Below, piece after piece: positions 1-12,762 of a stretch of 64,000 bases of DNA. The stretch is from Thamnaconus septentrionalis (lineage: Eukaryota; Chordata; Actinopteri; Tetraodontiformes; Monacanthidae). Within the stretch, counting starts at the first letter, position 1; each line of letters starts with the position of its first letter. The position numbers were made by a program, and so were the translations under genes. The stretch is taken from the NCBI GenBank assembly GCA_009823395.1, contig CM020520.1:248001-312000 (forward strand), written 5' to 3'. A model generated the notes under the pieces. That model was not told the origin of the DNA. It searched no databases and was given only the letters and a program-made list of their open reading frames with translations.

Positions 1-2382
1 GCAGCACGTCGTCCACGATGCAGACGTTCTTGTCGTCGGTGAGGCAGAGGTAGGAGAAGGTGTAGTTGAAGCTGTTGAGGCCCGTGGCCGGGACGCTCAC
101 CTGCATCTGGTAGATCCGCCTGTGGAGCTGCAGTCACAGGCAGAGGGAGAAGGAGAAGGAGGTCAGCTTCCCATCAGGCACAGTGGGGCGTGGAGAGGAA
201 GAACAGCAGCAATCAAGACTCCAGCTGCACACTGGCTACCATTCGCCGAGCAAAAACACCTCGCTTTAAAGCAGGAAAATCAAGGGATGTGTGTGTGTTT
301 CTGTCGTCGGCACGGCAACAATATATCATGCTTCTTTTTTGGGGGTCCAGAGTGGCAGAAAGCAGAGTGCTGGTTACTAGGCAACAGCTGTGATGCCAGA
401 GAATTCAACACTGCAGCTACTCAGAGGAAGACTGCGTGTCGTCTGTCGGCCCCACAGAAAACTCAGCTGTTTTTCTTATCAATTTCCTGAAGACGGCAAA
501 AAAATGATTTGACTTCATTTCAATTTGGGGTTTATTTGAAAATTCTCCAGGATTTTTTAGGTTTCTGGTTTTGCTATTTTAAGGCCAAAAATAGCAACCA
601 CGCACAATCCACTCAACACACATTAAGACATTTCAGTCGGATCGACGAGTCAATCTGCATTTGATTGAGAGAAAATGTCTATCGTCACAGTTCTGGCAGT
701 CCGTCACGTAAAAGTAAGACAGCCATCATAAAAGGAGGAAGAGCTGTGCGCCGCTTTGCTTCTTGCGTGCAGCAACTTTGGAGCTGCCGTCTCCTCGTTG
801 TTGTTGTTGTTTGGTGGCATTTTGTGAGATGGACCGAGAAAAAGGCAGCCGTGAGTGTACGATGATGTAACCGCACTTTAGCCTGTGCACCGGCGAGTGT
901 CTGGCAGCCCGTTTGCAACAACATCACACAGCAGCACACTGAAGACCTTTAAGAAAAAAACACAACAAAAAACAAGCAACAACAACACACTCAAACTCAC
1001 CCCGAAGAAACGCAGCCAGCGCCTCGGCTCCGCTGGTCTGAGCAACACAACTCTTCATGCAGCCGCATCACTTCATTGCACCTCATTGCTGCAGGCATGC
1101 TGCGCTCATTCTCATGATAAATCTACTGTGTGGTAACGAAGCGGAGACACAGGCCCCCGTGTTCGTTCTCACTCCTCCCGTAATTAAAACACTCGGCTTA
1201 ATAGCGGAAGGTTGTTCAGGATTATTTGATATGGGACTGTGTGGCTGCTATCAATCAACAGCAATGATGAGGAAGATACAAAATCATCATCACAGCTGTG
1301 TGTGTGTGTGTGTGTGTGTGTGAATTTGTTGTTCGAGTCGCACTGCTGCCCTGTTTTAGGGTGAAATCCATTTTTCATTGATGAGGCTCAGAGGCCAAAG
1401 TGGCAAATGTTTTTCAAAGATTGTATCAGATGAAAGACACTTGAGTATCAGAAATCATGTGTAAGATATATTCAGTGTTGATGTCCAAACCACTACCACA
1501 CAGATTCAGAGAACTTTGACACTCTGGGACTTTTTCTAGCTAGTTTGGCTGTGATTCAGTCAACACTTTGGTTCCGGCTCTGATGAAACTGCCACTGCAC
1601 TGCTGCATCCATGCAAACCTCTTTCACAGCATCTGCCCTCATCTCTGTTTGTTCTCTCCTTGTGTCTAGGCAGCTTGCAGAAGGTCACTTTGTGCCTTTG
1701 TTGCAAGAAGAGGGATGCTAATTGCTTACTAAACACTGGCTCAGTTAGGATTGCAGATTGGCAGTGGGGAGACTTCACACTGCAAGGCAATATTGAGCGT
1801 GCTTGGAGCCAAAAGCCCATAGCAACACATTTAACCAAAGGAAGCTGCAGCGCCTTTCTGCAAGTTTGAATACAGCTTGGAAAAAAGAAACAAGTCGTTT
1901 TGCTGCCTCATCTGTCAGAAAACTCTCCAGAAATGAGACGCAACTGATTCATCAAAACAGAGCTGATATGAGCACGTGCGGGGCCTCAACAGCACCAGGC
2001 CAGGACTTCCTCCTGGAGAAGTTTCTGCTCCTACCTGCAGGATGCTGTCCAGGTGCACCGGGTCCAGCACGCTCCCCTTCCGGCTGGCGATGATGACGCG
2101 CCCGTAGCGGTCGGGCGTCTGCAGGTCCGAGTAGAGCGCGTGTTTGGAGCGGTTGATGGGGAAGAGGCTGCCCACCAGGTGGCCCTCGATCTTGGCCAGG
2201 CTGTGCTTGGGCGCCAGCAGGCTCTGCACGTCCTCCTCCACCCGGTAGCGGCTGAAGCTCGCGCCCAGCAGCACGGACAGCAGCACGGGCGCCGAGGCGA
2301 AGAAGACCGGGTGGCCCGCCACGAAGCGGCCCAGCGCGTGGAAGCAGCTCCTCAGCCCCGCGTGTAGCACCTGGCGCAGCAT
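1..2382 (-). CDS. ptchd1: Patched domain-containing protein 1, 5' part (exon 1 and start of exon 2)
   Basis: Exon 1 coding is 2035-2382 (116 codons, phase 0 end, donor GTAGGA). Exon 2 begins at 127 after a ctgactgcag acceptor and runs off the left edge. The exon 1 protein starts [14 protein letters not shown] and contains [20 protein letters not shown] (first membrane segment, about residues 24-41), then [20 protein letters not shown] and [14 protein letters not shown]. Exon 2 reads [16 protein letters not shown], then FNYTFSYLC and CIVDDV. This matches vertebrate PTCHD1 almost residue for residue, including the splice position. PTCHD1 is a multipass neuronal membrane protein of the Patched/Dispatched type with a sterol-sensing domain, which would be encoded off the window; loss in human causes X-linked intellectual disability and autism. 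The Met at 2382 is preferred over an in-frame Met at 2448 because the 22 extra residues have no counterpart in the family. NRS and NYT are potential N-glycosylation sites. Confidence 0.95.
128..2034 (-). other. ptchd1: ptchd1 intron 1
   Basis: This 1.9-kb intron has a GTAGGA donor at its right end and a ctgactgcag acceptor at its left end. It holds a (TG)n tract at about 1296-1322. I see no convincing gene in it; the open frames are short and unconserved in appearance. Confidence 0.8.
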
Positions 2383-3560
2383 CCTAGTGCGTGGCCGCGG
2401 CTCGAGCCTCTCCCACCGACCGCGCAGCCCCGCAGCTGTGCCGAGCATCAGTGGCCTCGGACCGCATGGGTGGGCTCCTCGGAGCTGGAGGAGGAGTGGA
2501 GGATCAGGTGGAGCAGGAGGAGGAGCAGGAGGAGGAGCAGGAGGAGGAGTGGAGGATCAGGTGGAGCTGGAGGAGGAGCAGGAGGAGGAGCAGGAGGATC
2601 AGGTGGAGCTGGAGGAGGAGCAGGAGGAGGAGTGGAGGATCAGGTGGAGCTGGAGGAGGAGCAGGAGGAGGAGCGGAGCATCAGGTGGAGCTGGAGGAGG
2701 AGCTGGAGGAGGAGCGGAGCATCAGGTGGAGCTGGAGGAGGAGCTGGAGGAGGAGCAGGAGGAGGAGTGGAGGATCAGGTGGAGCAGGAGGAGGAGTGGA
2801 GGATCAGGTGGAGCAGGAGGAGGAGCAGGAGGATCAGGTGGAGGAGCAGGAGGAGGAGTGGAGGATCAGGTGGAGCTGGAGGAGGAGCAGGAGGAGGATC
2901 AGGTGGAGCAGGAGGAGCGGAGGATCAGGGACGTGAGTGTCGGTGGAGATCCAGATGCAGAGCAGCTCCAGCGGTCACAGGTGCGCCGCCTCCCGCTGAG
3001 TCTCGCGGGCTGGAACTGCAGAGACACCAGCAGCACTTCTCTCAGTCCGGGCGAGGTGTCTCCAGTCAGACTGGAGCTCCGATCTGAACGACAGCTTCAG
3101 ACGGCGAGGACCCAGTTTCTGCCCGAGCTGCTGTCCGGCTGACTGCTGCTGACTCCACCGGCACAGGCCGGCGGACGGGCGGACGCGCGGAGGGAGGGGG
3201 TCGAGCTGGGTGGGAACCGTCGCACAACAAGAGGCTGCGGGCTGGAGGGAACGCGGTGTCTCGCGACATCAGCCTCCGACTCCAGTCTGCGGCAGAAAGG
3301 CTCGGCTGTCGTCCCGTCCCGGCAGCCGCGGCTCCTCCACCGCCGGGCTGCTCTCTCCCTCCCCGGCCAGCCAGCAGCCCGCACGGCGCTCTGCTCCAGG
3401 GATGAAGGCGATGGCCGATGTGCACGATCCCCCGCACATCACCGCCTCTCAAACCGGGGACCGCGTCTCCTCCTCCTCCTCCTCCTCCTATCCATCCGCG
3501 CCGCCCCCCTCCTCCCTCCCGACCCCGCCTCTCGCCGTTCCGCAGAGAAACAGGCGCTCC
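2040..3560. promoter_or_regulatory. ptchd1: CpG-rich segment over ptchd1 exon 1 and upstream (promoter/5'UTR)
   Basis: The segment is rich in CG dinucleotides and GC, especially 2040-2420 and 3130-3560, in contrast to the AT-richer flanks. It covers the ptchd1 start codon and about 1.2 kb upstream, the expected place for a CpG-island promoter. The transcription start cannot be fixed from sequence alone. Long open frames here on both strands come from the low stop-codon frequency of GC-rich and GGA-repeat sequence. Confidence 0.6.
2487..2935. repeat. GGA-rich polypurine minisatellite upstream of ptchd1
   Basis: About 450 bp consist of GGAGGAGCA and GGAGGAGT blocks punctuated by GGATCAGGTGGAGC. 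Longer units of roughly 30-50 bp recur with shuffled order. The plus strand is nearly all purine, broken mainly by T in GTGGAGGATCAGGTG and by the C of AGCAGG. It begins about 105 bp upstream of the ptchd1 ATG, so it lies in the 5'UTR or core promoter. All three plus-strand frames stay open across it, which is a consequence of composition and not evidence of coding. Confidence 0.9.
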
Positions 3561-3750
3561 ATGCCGAGTCAGCGGCGGCGTGAGTGTGTGACACGCACGG
3601 TGTGGAGAGACGCAGGCATGGTGGTGGAGCAGGATGCACCAGAGCTTCATCCTGAGGAAGACAATCAGCCTGCATCACAAAAGTTGAAGATCAGAGGACA
3701 TTCAGTTCTCAGCACGATGACTGCACCTCGAGCTGACTGACATGTTGCAT

Positions 3751-3792
<42 letters not shown>

Positions 3793-4073
3793 CACTAGTG
3801 CTGTGGCTTCATTAGATGCAACCTCACGTGATGTTAAGCTGCAGCATCACTGGCTGTTGTGTGGCCGTTGCCATGGGAACCAGACTGTCCTCTGTTTTAC
3901 AAAATAGTTTCCCCTCGTTCAAGATGAGGAGGTTACCACGGCAACCTCGATGCCACATATCTCCTCTTCCCCTGGAAATAACTCTCACACACACACACAC
4001 ACACACACCTGCTGACTCCCAATCTGTTTCTGCTATGGAGGTGTTTAAGACACACATGCACACAAACCTGCTT

Positions 4074-4109
<36 letters not shown>

Positions 4110-4374
4110 TTGCGGCCAGCAGAATGTTGCTGAGGTCACAGCTTTCAAACACACATCAATTAATGAATGAGTCAAAGGAAAAACTTGAAGGAATCAGCTG
4201 TGATTCTGCAGAGGTCTGTTTGAAAAGCAGTCCGTTGAAGCGATGAACCCCTAAAAGTTGCTACACACCTACAGACATTCCCAGTGTGGAATGACTGTTT
4301 AAAAAAGCAGTTTGGTTGTGATGTTTCCATCAACACGCTGGGTCCAACCAAAACTCTGCTCCTGTGCTTTCACA

Positions 4375-4590
4375 TGTTCTAATCTATTATTCAATGAAGC
4401 TGCAATTAGCCTTTTAATCCCCATTAAGGTTCCCGTGAGGAACGAGTGGGCGAGGAGTGGATGAGGCGGCGAGTCCCCAGGGAGGACGGCCAGCAGGGGG
4501 CTAAATTAAAGAGCGAGCAGATACGGCCTGCTCGGGGCCAGGCTCTGATAACAAGACAGTACTAATTAGCGTCGCTAAAGGATTTATAGC
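4375..4590. promoter_or_regulatory. Candidate conserved non-coding element with homeodomain-type sites and a CTCF-like motif
   Basis: About 200 bp of complex, non-repetitive sequence contains closely spaced TGCAATTAGC, TTTTAATCC, CCATTAAGG, TAAATTAAAG, CTGATAACA and ACTAATTAGC words. These resemble homeodomain and GATA-factor binding cores. A CTCF-type core, CCAGCAGGGGGC, lies at 4490-4501. It sits about 2 kb upstream of the ptchd1 start, and such composition is typical of developmental enhancers near neuronal genes. Conservation cannot be tested here. Confidence 0.35.
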
Positions 4591-5867
4591 CGTCGTCGGA
4601 ATAGTGTGCGAGCACAGACTGAATGGAGCTGAGGCTTGGACCACAGTAGTGACACCTGCAGGGCAGCACAGGGCAGCACAGGCAGGCCAGGCTGCTTCTT
4701 CTGCTCTGGACCTCAGTGAGAGCAGCTCGGACGCAGCGGTTGCTCAGGTATCTGTGAAGAAGCCATCCAGTCAGCCCCCCATCGCCCAGTCCATCTGTTT
4801 TGGTGGAGGCCATCCATTAATAAAGATGCCCCCCCCCCTCCTCTTGTATTATTCATTCTCCATCCATCCACCCATTATGGCGAGCAGATATACGGTGGCT
4901 GCAGCAGAAACCCTCAAATTTCCTCTTCCAGATGGGAATCAGAAACACACACACACACTCTGCACACACTCTGCAATCTCACAGCACTGAAACCTTTCCA
5001 GTGCCTCCAGCTTGTTTCCGTGAACTTCCTGGACAAGTGAGCTCCGCTTGGCTGCTCTTGGAAAGTCAAATTGGAGATGATTGGATCAGAGTGCGACTGT
5101 CTCGGGGAGCAGGACAGCAGAGCTTGCCAGAATTCAAGGGACAGTTTTACACTCTGGTCCAGAGGAGACATTATGCAAATGCCTCACTCCAAAAATCTTC
5201 CATTAAAGGTCCATTAAGAAGCTATTAAAATGTAAGACTTGTGAAAGGTCTTTAGTGCAGAAAGGCTTTGATAAGTGAGCCCAACGCAGGCTGTTCAGAC
5301 TAAATCGATAAGAGGGACTCTTGTCTGATTTGATTAAAAAGTTCCCAGTTCAGTCGAGTTGCTTAATGTATTTTTGCATTCGACTTAAAGCTGGCAAACA
5401 GATCTTCTTTGTGGATTGTAACTTTTTTTTTAAGACAAATTTTCATTTTCCATATCTAAAATTGAAGATGATTCAAAACTGAAGATACATTGTATGGATT
5501 GCTTTGCACTTTTCCATTTGTTTTTCAATCAGACTGTGGTAGTAGAGCAGCTGGAAACAACAGAACCAGAAGTCACTACGATCACTTCGCCCCATGCTCT
5601 CTCACTCCTCATCATGTTTCCCATGGCTGCATCTCCCACACGCACTCTCATCCATCATTCATTTTTCCTCCCTGCTATTTCCACATTTATAAGATCTAAA
5701 TGTCATTTGATCATTGGCCCGGCAGGATGTGTCGGGGGGGTTGGAGGGTCATGATGGATGGTGGAGGAAACAGCAAAGTTGTCCTCATGTCGGAGACTCC
5801 AAGATCTGATTAGAGATAGAGGCCAGAAACACAGATAAATACAGGCGGAAGCAGACAGAGAAGCTTG

Positions 5868-5911
<44 letters not shown>

Positions 5912-6619
5912 GTGACTGTGGCTCTCTGCCCCTGCAGCAGCAGGAGCAGAGACTGAAAACACACATTCTCTTCTCTCAGGAACTCAATCTAATGTTCACC
6001 AACAGTGGATTGGTCCAGACCAACATCTCTCTCTAGTGGAGGCCAAAAGAAGTGCAGGAGTGAGCCACTCCAGGCCTGGACCGCAGCCATGTTTGGTTAC
6101 TGTTGGAACCTTTGTTTAAACAAAACTTTGCAAATGTATCCTGGAAACCTTTTTGCTCACAGACATTTTCTGCAAACTGTCGCAATGAAGAGATTCAACA
6201 AAACAGGCGAAAAACTGCGGCCATGACATATTCATGGTGCCTGCTGTCCAACAAGCCTTACTCCTGGACACTGCAGGTCAACCCACTCTCCAGCGAAACA
6301 GCACCGACCGCTCTCCAGTAGTGAGACACTGCCCTCTAGTGGAAGTTCAAAGGAAATGCGCCTAAGGCTCAATTACCCAGCGAACGCTCCGACTTTCAAT
6401 GCTTCTCTTCTCCTCCTTCACTTGGAAGAATGACTTTGTTCCACCTCCTGTGCTTCAACCCAGCGCCCCCTTTTTACGTGTGTACACGTTAATGTCCAGA
6501 TGTCTAAATTTACTGTTCAATTCTTTAATTTTGTATTCTTTCTTTATTCTACCCGTTTTTTCCTGTTTATCCCTCTTTTGAGTTTTCTTTCGTTCCATTA
6601 TTATACTAAGATCTTAGCT

Positions 6620-6620
6620 G

Positions 6621-6710
<90 letters not shown>

Positions 6711-6752
6711 GGATAGATGGATAGATAGATGATAGATAGATGATAGATAGAT

Positions 6753-6851
<99 letters not shown>

Positions 6852-7020
6852 GGATGGATAGATGGATAGATGGATGGATAGATAGATGATAGATAGATGA
6901 TAGATAGATGATAGATAGATAGATAGATAGATGGATGGATAGATGGATAGATGGATGGATAGATGGATAGATGGACAGATAGATAGATAGATAAATAGAT
7001 AGATAGATGGATGGATAGAT
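6620..7020. repeat. (GATA)n tetranucleotide array, about 400 bp
   Basis: Uninterrupted GATA-type repeats carry GATG and GGAT variants arranged in higher-order blocks, for example GATAGATAGATGATA repeated several times, plus a late TGGATGGATAGA section. The end of the array lies about 430 bp upstream of the stk17a start codon. On the minus strand the array reads TATC and gives a meaningless open frame of Tyr-Leu-Ser-Ile repeats. Confidence 0.97.
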
Positions 7021-7129
7021 TTGAAGGTGGAACTTGTGAGTCATTTGTAATTGGCCGGCCCTGCTGTCAATCACCCACCGCTCACATGGTAACTGGAAGC
7101 CTCGCAGTCAGAGTGTCAGTGTGGAAGGA

Positions 7130-7450
7130 AGTTGTGGAGCGCGCGCGCTCACTCTCTCAGATGAAGCTCAGTGCGCCAAGATGAGATCCCTCTGTGACAT
7201 CATCTCCAACTCTCCGGATGAGTTTGACTGCAGCCATGCTGACCGCCACTAATCTGTAATCTCCACCTGTCAGATGAACTAACGGATGTTTTGAAGGAAG
7301 CCGCTCACCGAGTCGTCCTCTACCGGGCTGCTGCTGCTGCTGCTGCTGCCGCTGCTGCTGCTGCTGCCGCTGCTCAGAGCCAAAGTTACTTTTCACTTGT
7401 CAGTCGGAGTTTTTCTTCATCACAACATCGGCCTGTTCTGAACCGGCGTC
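7130..7450 (+). promoter_or_regulatory. stk17a: stk17a 5'UTR/promoter region
   Basis: This CG-containing segment lies directly upstream of the stk17a ATG. It includes a GCGCGCGC run near 7140 and a (CTG/CCG)n tract at about 7328-7376, probably within the 5'UTR. No TATA box at a fixed distance is evident; the start site is inferred only from position. Confidence 0.45.
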
Positions 7451-8825
7451 ATGATCCCCGAGTGCCCACGCAGCGGCGAGCGGAATCGGACTCGCTGCCC
7501 GTCGAGTCCCGCAGCCGAACCGAGCCACGGCCGGAGCACCGGAGGGTTACTGTCCGAGATCCGAACCTCCGTGAGCAAGGAGCCCTTCACCGACCACTAC
7601 ACCATCATCCCCGGCAAGGAGCTCGGCAGGTACCGCCACACTAAACCATTATGAGTAACAGAACTCGTGTGTCTGACTAGTCGAGACCAGAGTCACACAC
7701 TTTGTCATTTCATCTGTTAAACTCCCAGCTTGCCAGCGCAGGGTCTGCACATTTTCATATATTTATGCCAACTCTCCCTGCAAGATCCTTCATGTTTTTT
7801 AATGACCAAAGTGTCTTCATGCAATGCACTCAAGTTATTTGTCTATCCAGAAGCTTTCATGGCACGTGACTAATCTTGGACTAGTAAAAGATGCCCCCTT
7901 TTAAATCTGATTTTAGTGTAACACAATTATATCTCAAAATTTCTGAAATGAAAGTGATTTTGTTTGTTTATATCTAAATATATATATATATATACACACA
8001 CAGTATACAGAATATATATATATGGGACTGTGTTGGATGAATATCAGCAGAAGATCAGACTAAAACCAAGTTCACCTGATGTGAGTCCCTCCTCTACCAG
8101 GATGAGCTGCCCCCCATCCTGGAGATACCTTCTCACTTCAACTCTATTAGCTGTATGTGACTGGGCTTCATCGGAGGCTGTGTGTGCGCAGCAGCTTAGC
8201 GTCCTATGACTTGACATTGTGACTGAGATTAGTCAGCCCGCAGCAACATGAAAGCCCACAACAATCTGCCTCGCAGCGCTCTGATCTGTCCCGCATTGTG
8301 GTCGGCAGATCAGCTGACAGCCGTTCATGTGTCCCAAGTTCACGCTCGGCCCATTGTGCCGCTGCCACTCTGCCTGCGCTGCGGTGCGCTGGCCCCCGCT
8401 GCGCCGCATTATCCCTTCAGCTGACTCCTGGCCGGGCCCGCAGTTGAGCCGTCTGAAGTCGGCGGTGAAAATTTTGATCCGGAAAGTGGATTCATGTCGA
8501 CCTTGAAGCTCAGAATGAACCCTGGTGGCTCCTGGCTGAGTGTGAACTTTTAAAACACTGGACCGAACCTACAACCAAGCAGCGCTGTTGTATCAGCCGA
8601 GAAACTGAGGTGACAGCGAACTGGAATGAATCTCTGCACTTTGTCACCAAACAGAACCGGGGACTGAACAGCATCTATATCTGTGTCTGCTGTCAATGTG
8701 ACTGCAGGGGCTAAAAACTGAAGCCGCTTCATTGAACAAGCATGCAGAACATTCTGCCTGTCGGACGGCCTTCTAGCAGACAGTCTGTCTGTTTGTGTCT
8801 GACTGAGATGAGGACTGATGATAGG

Positions 8826-8866
<41 letters not shown>

Positions 8867-10434
8867 AGGAACGTGTGTTCAGGCTGAGCTGTTTTTGTTG
8901 TTTTTTCCCCCCTGACGTGGAGATGAAGGTCGTGTTTTGTGTGAAAGGTGTTGGGCAGTTTGGGAAGCAAGACGGGAGGAAAGTATGTGGTGAATGTGGG
9001 AGTTTTCTTGAAGAACACTGTCTGTGGCCTTGACGGGCTCGAGGTGGAAGGTTCAGGACGGACGCTTTGGAAGATGACACCCCCTCACACACACACACTT
9101 TACCCCCCGGTGCTGGGGGTCCCAGATGGCCTGAGGCCAAGCTCCTTTAAGGACCTTCAGGACGAGCAGGAGGAAGCCACCACATTCCAGATGGTTCCAC
9201 AGCCAAAGCTGTTTCCATGCTGGGTCTTAGAGGTAGAAATCACCACTCTCTTATTAGGCCATATGGTTACAGCCTGCAGAGGTCTTAGGACCCCCCCCTC
9301 CTTCTCCCCCCAGCCCGCCCCTCCGCAGTTATTTGGGTCCACGTAGTTATTTGCAAGGAAAACCAAAGCAGGAGTTTTTGCAGGAATCACACAAAGTGAA
9401 TCAAAGACACAAAGGAATAAACTACAAGTCATAGCATGCAGGGAAAGGGAAGTGAGGCAGAGGTATGGTTTCTAACCACTGTGAGATGCTGCAGGTTTTG
9501 CACTCGGTGCGCTGATGAAAGCGGAAGCGGCCGTTCCAATGGAAAGAACCAGAGACCAGAACACAGCTCATCTTTTCATCTTTTTCCGTGTTGTTATTGT
9601 TGGCGTGGGTGGTTTACATTGGGCCTACGTGGCGGCAGTGGCTGCCAGCCAATCCTGTGGTGCACACACAGGCGGGGGTGGGGGGGGGAAGGGGGGTCAG
9701 TGGATGGCAGCGGGTGTGTCTGGCTCGCTGCCACTGGAAATCTTTATTTCAATTAAATGCATCCAGGGCAGAGCAGCGAGGGCGCCAGCACCAGCACCAG
9801 CAGCCTCCACGTCAGCAGAACCCCGGGGGTCCTCACACTGGGCCCGCTGGGTCGCTGAGGGCTCAGAGACCTTCTACACACGGCAAGAACACGGCAACAA
9901 CTTTGTTTCTATTTTATCTCGAAGGGATGTTCAAAGACCTGATCAGCAGGAAGATGAAGCCAAAGTCAGACTGACGTTGAGTCTCAAAGTCCTGTCTGTT
10001 ACTGATGCTCTTCTGCCAAACAAACCTTTGACACACATCAACCAAATGCAAAGCATCATATCAAGGTCTGGCTGAAGCGTCCTGGTGTAACCAGCAACAT
10101 ATTAGCTCATGAGCATTTCTGCAAATGTTTAAACATCCTCGCCCTCCGTTTCCTACAGACGTGAGCCGTTCATCGTTGAGCTGCACAAAAGTCTCAGTGG
10201 GACATTTGAGCCAAGTTGATGTGTAACTGCCAGGCAAGCGGAGCAGCCAGCTAGCCGCTCATCACATTGTCTTACTGTCATATTGTTGTGTCAGTGCACA
10301 CAAAGCTCGCGCTGCCGCTGGGCTTTAGGCCTCAACCTCTTTCAGCCAGAGGCTGCGTCCGCTGAACTGCTTCTGTACGCCGCCGCTCCAAGCTGTGTCA
10401 TCTCCTCTGGTCTGCATGGGAGTGAGTGTGTATC

Positions 10435-10466
<32 letters not shown>

Positions 10467-12511
10467 TACACATAGGCACACACACATCCACAAAAGCCAA
10501 CTCTTTCAGGGTGTAGTCTGTGAATGAGGCTGCCGGCTTTGGAAATGTGCTGACGCTGCTTTAGAAAAGGCTGTGGTGGCCCAGGACGCTTTCTAAAGAG
10601 CAGGGCCCAGACTCCCAAAGCAAACAGCACCATCCGCCGGCCCTGTTCCGACCACACCCCTGACCGTAACACACTGCTGCCAGGAGCTTCCAACGGCCAC
10701 CGCCGCTCCAAGACAGCAACCAAAATAAAAGAGCGGGAGCGGGAAGGAAACGTGCCGTGTTTTTCTGGGGGGGGGGGCCTGAAAATACACAGAGGTCCGT
10801 GTGCTACTTCAGGAAACCACAGAACCACATGAGCAGCATGTGAGCCTAACGTACCATCTGCTTCATCACACATGGTGTCCAGCAAATCACTCAGGAATTG
10901 ACTTTCTTTTTACAACTGCAGTATTTGAAAATAAAATAATAATCATTTGCACCCGTGAAGGTTCACACAGTGTACTGTGATCCTGCGATGAAGGAACACG
11001 CATTCATATTAGAACCATGATCCTCTGGCATCTTCAGCCCCATGACTCTCACATGAGGGCGGCCCGGGGCTGCTGGTCATGCTCCGCCCCCCTGGCTCCG
11101 ACACCTCCTCAAAACAGGGATTGTTCTTATTCCTTGTGCTTCTTATTGCGCACGTCTTGAGGTGACTCAGCTGCGGTGGCTGCTGGTGTGACTTGTTACT
11201 CAAGTCATGTTAAAACTGAACGTTTTCCTGTCATGCACCAAGTAAAACCTCCACAAGAGCTTCAAGAAGTCCTCGCTCACTTATGAACCGGATAATAGTT
11301 GCTTGGATGCAAACTGAAGTTTTCCCAGATGCACTTTATTATGTGCGGCATTCATTTTTTCCTGAAATATCCGGCCAACGGTTTGGGTGTGCCGCCGCGT
11401 GTAGCCGGGGATCAGTGGGACGGCGCTGCTGATTACTGGAGCGTGGCGAGTAGCCGCAGTAGCCGGAGGGAGGCTGCACGCTGCGGCCGTGTCATCTCCA
11501 TCAAGCAGCTGCATGTCAGAGGATTTCCCCTGGGCGCCGCGCATCTGTGTGCACGCACACACCAATTGTAGTCCTGACACGAGGACCGCCCGCCTTCTGT
11601 CCCCACATAGAACTGGGTCAGGCCTGCTGGCCCGAGACAGGAAGAGGAAGCCGTAGCTGACAACAGCAATATCGCATCCACGGTGCAATGTCCCCACCAC
11701 CAGTCGCTGCTGTTTCCATTATAGAGCTGCACAAAAAAACTACTCGCTGATATTATGGAGGAAGCACTGAGGCGGATGCAGTGCAGTTTTCCCAGAAGGG
11801 GGGATGATGAACTTCACAAGGACTCAACTGGTGAGGACCAGTTGAGTGTTGAGCTGCATGGAGACCAAAAGAAGCCGTGGAAACTGAACAAAGACTCAAC
11901 TAACTGTATCGAATGGACTTGAAGCCGTTGTTTTCATTATTCATCCAACACTTCACATCTTCTGCTTTCTTTCATGCACTCTGAATCTTCTTCCAGTCAA
12001 CAGAGAGTTTCTAACACAACCCGTCTCTCCAGGGGCAAGTTCGCCGTGGTCCGAAAGTGTGTGGAGAAGCGCACGGGCCACGAGTACGCCGCCAAGTTCA
12101 TGAGGAAGCGGAGGAAGGGGCAGGACTGCCGGACGGAGATCCTCCACGAGATCGCCGTGCTGGAGTTGGCCACGTCCAGCCGCCGGGTGGTCAACCTCCA
12201 CCGGGTCTACGAGATGGCCTCCGAGATGGTGCTGGTCCTGGAGTTGTGAGTCTTTTCAGGGTTTGGGGCTTTTTGTCTGTTCTAAACTGTCACAAGCAGC
12301 TCCTGTGGGGATGTGGAACGTGTTTGTGTGAGCCGGGATTCAGTTTTTAACTTGTGACTAAACGTAGAGGAGCCCTGCAGGACACCAAACAGTGCGAGAG
12401 TCTCAGACGGGGAGCACGAGGGAGGCCGGTGTTTTTAGCCCAGCACAGCCTCAGGCCCGACTTTCATGCTTCAGCAAACACCAGCCATTCCAGCAATGTG
12501 CCTCGCCTTTG

Positions 12512-12598
<87 letters not shown>

Positions 12599-12729
12599 AT
12601 TGGGTTTCTCCGAGCCTGCAGACCTTGGAGCTGGCAGGACAAACTGACGGCAGGTCGATGCGTTAAATCCACCAGCAACACTTCATAATGAGCAACTGGT
12701 GTGCGGCTTAGTGTGACCCAGTGCGTGGG

Positions 12730-12762
<33 letters not shown>

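Larger units (their letters stand above)
3700..7130. other. Intergenic region between divergent ptchd1 and stk17a
   Basis: No exon of either flanking gene is visible. The region holds (TG)n at 3753-3790, (AC)n at 3984-4008, (CA)n at 4077-4108, (CT)n at 5869-5907 and the GATA array described separately. An AT-rich part with many TAAT and ATTA words (about 4380-4580) is listed as a candidate element. Confidence 0.7.

Noticed and set aside
2387..3142. Long overlapping open frames (180-250 codons) on the plus strand over the GGA repeat
   Set aside because: All three frames are open because the repeat lacks stop trinucleotides; the products are Glu/Gly/Arg or Arg/Ser repeats with no conserved domain, antisense to the ptchd1 promoter.
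3066..3650. 194-codon and 95-codon minus-strand open frames in the CpG-rich region upstream of ptchd1
   Set aside because: Low-complexity Gly/Arg/Pro composition in GC-rich DNA, no family resemblance and no splice evidence linking them to ptchd1.
6601..7074. 157-codon minus-strand open frame of Tyr-Leu-Ser-Ile repeats
   Set aside because: Direct translation of the GATA microsatellite.
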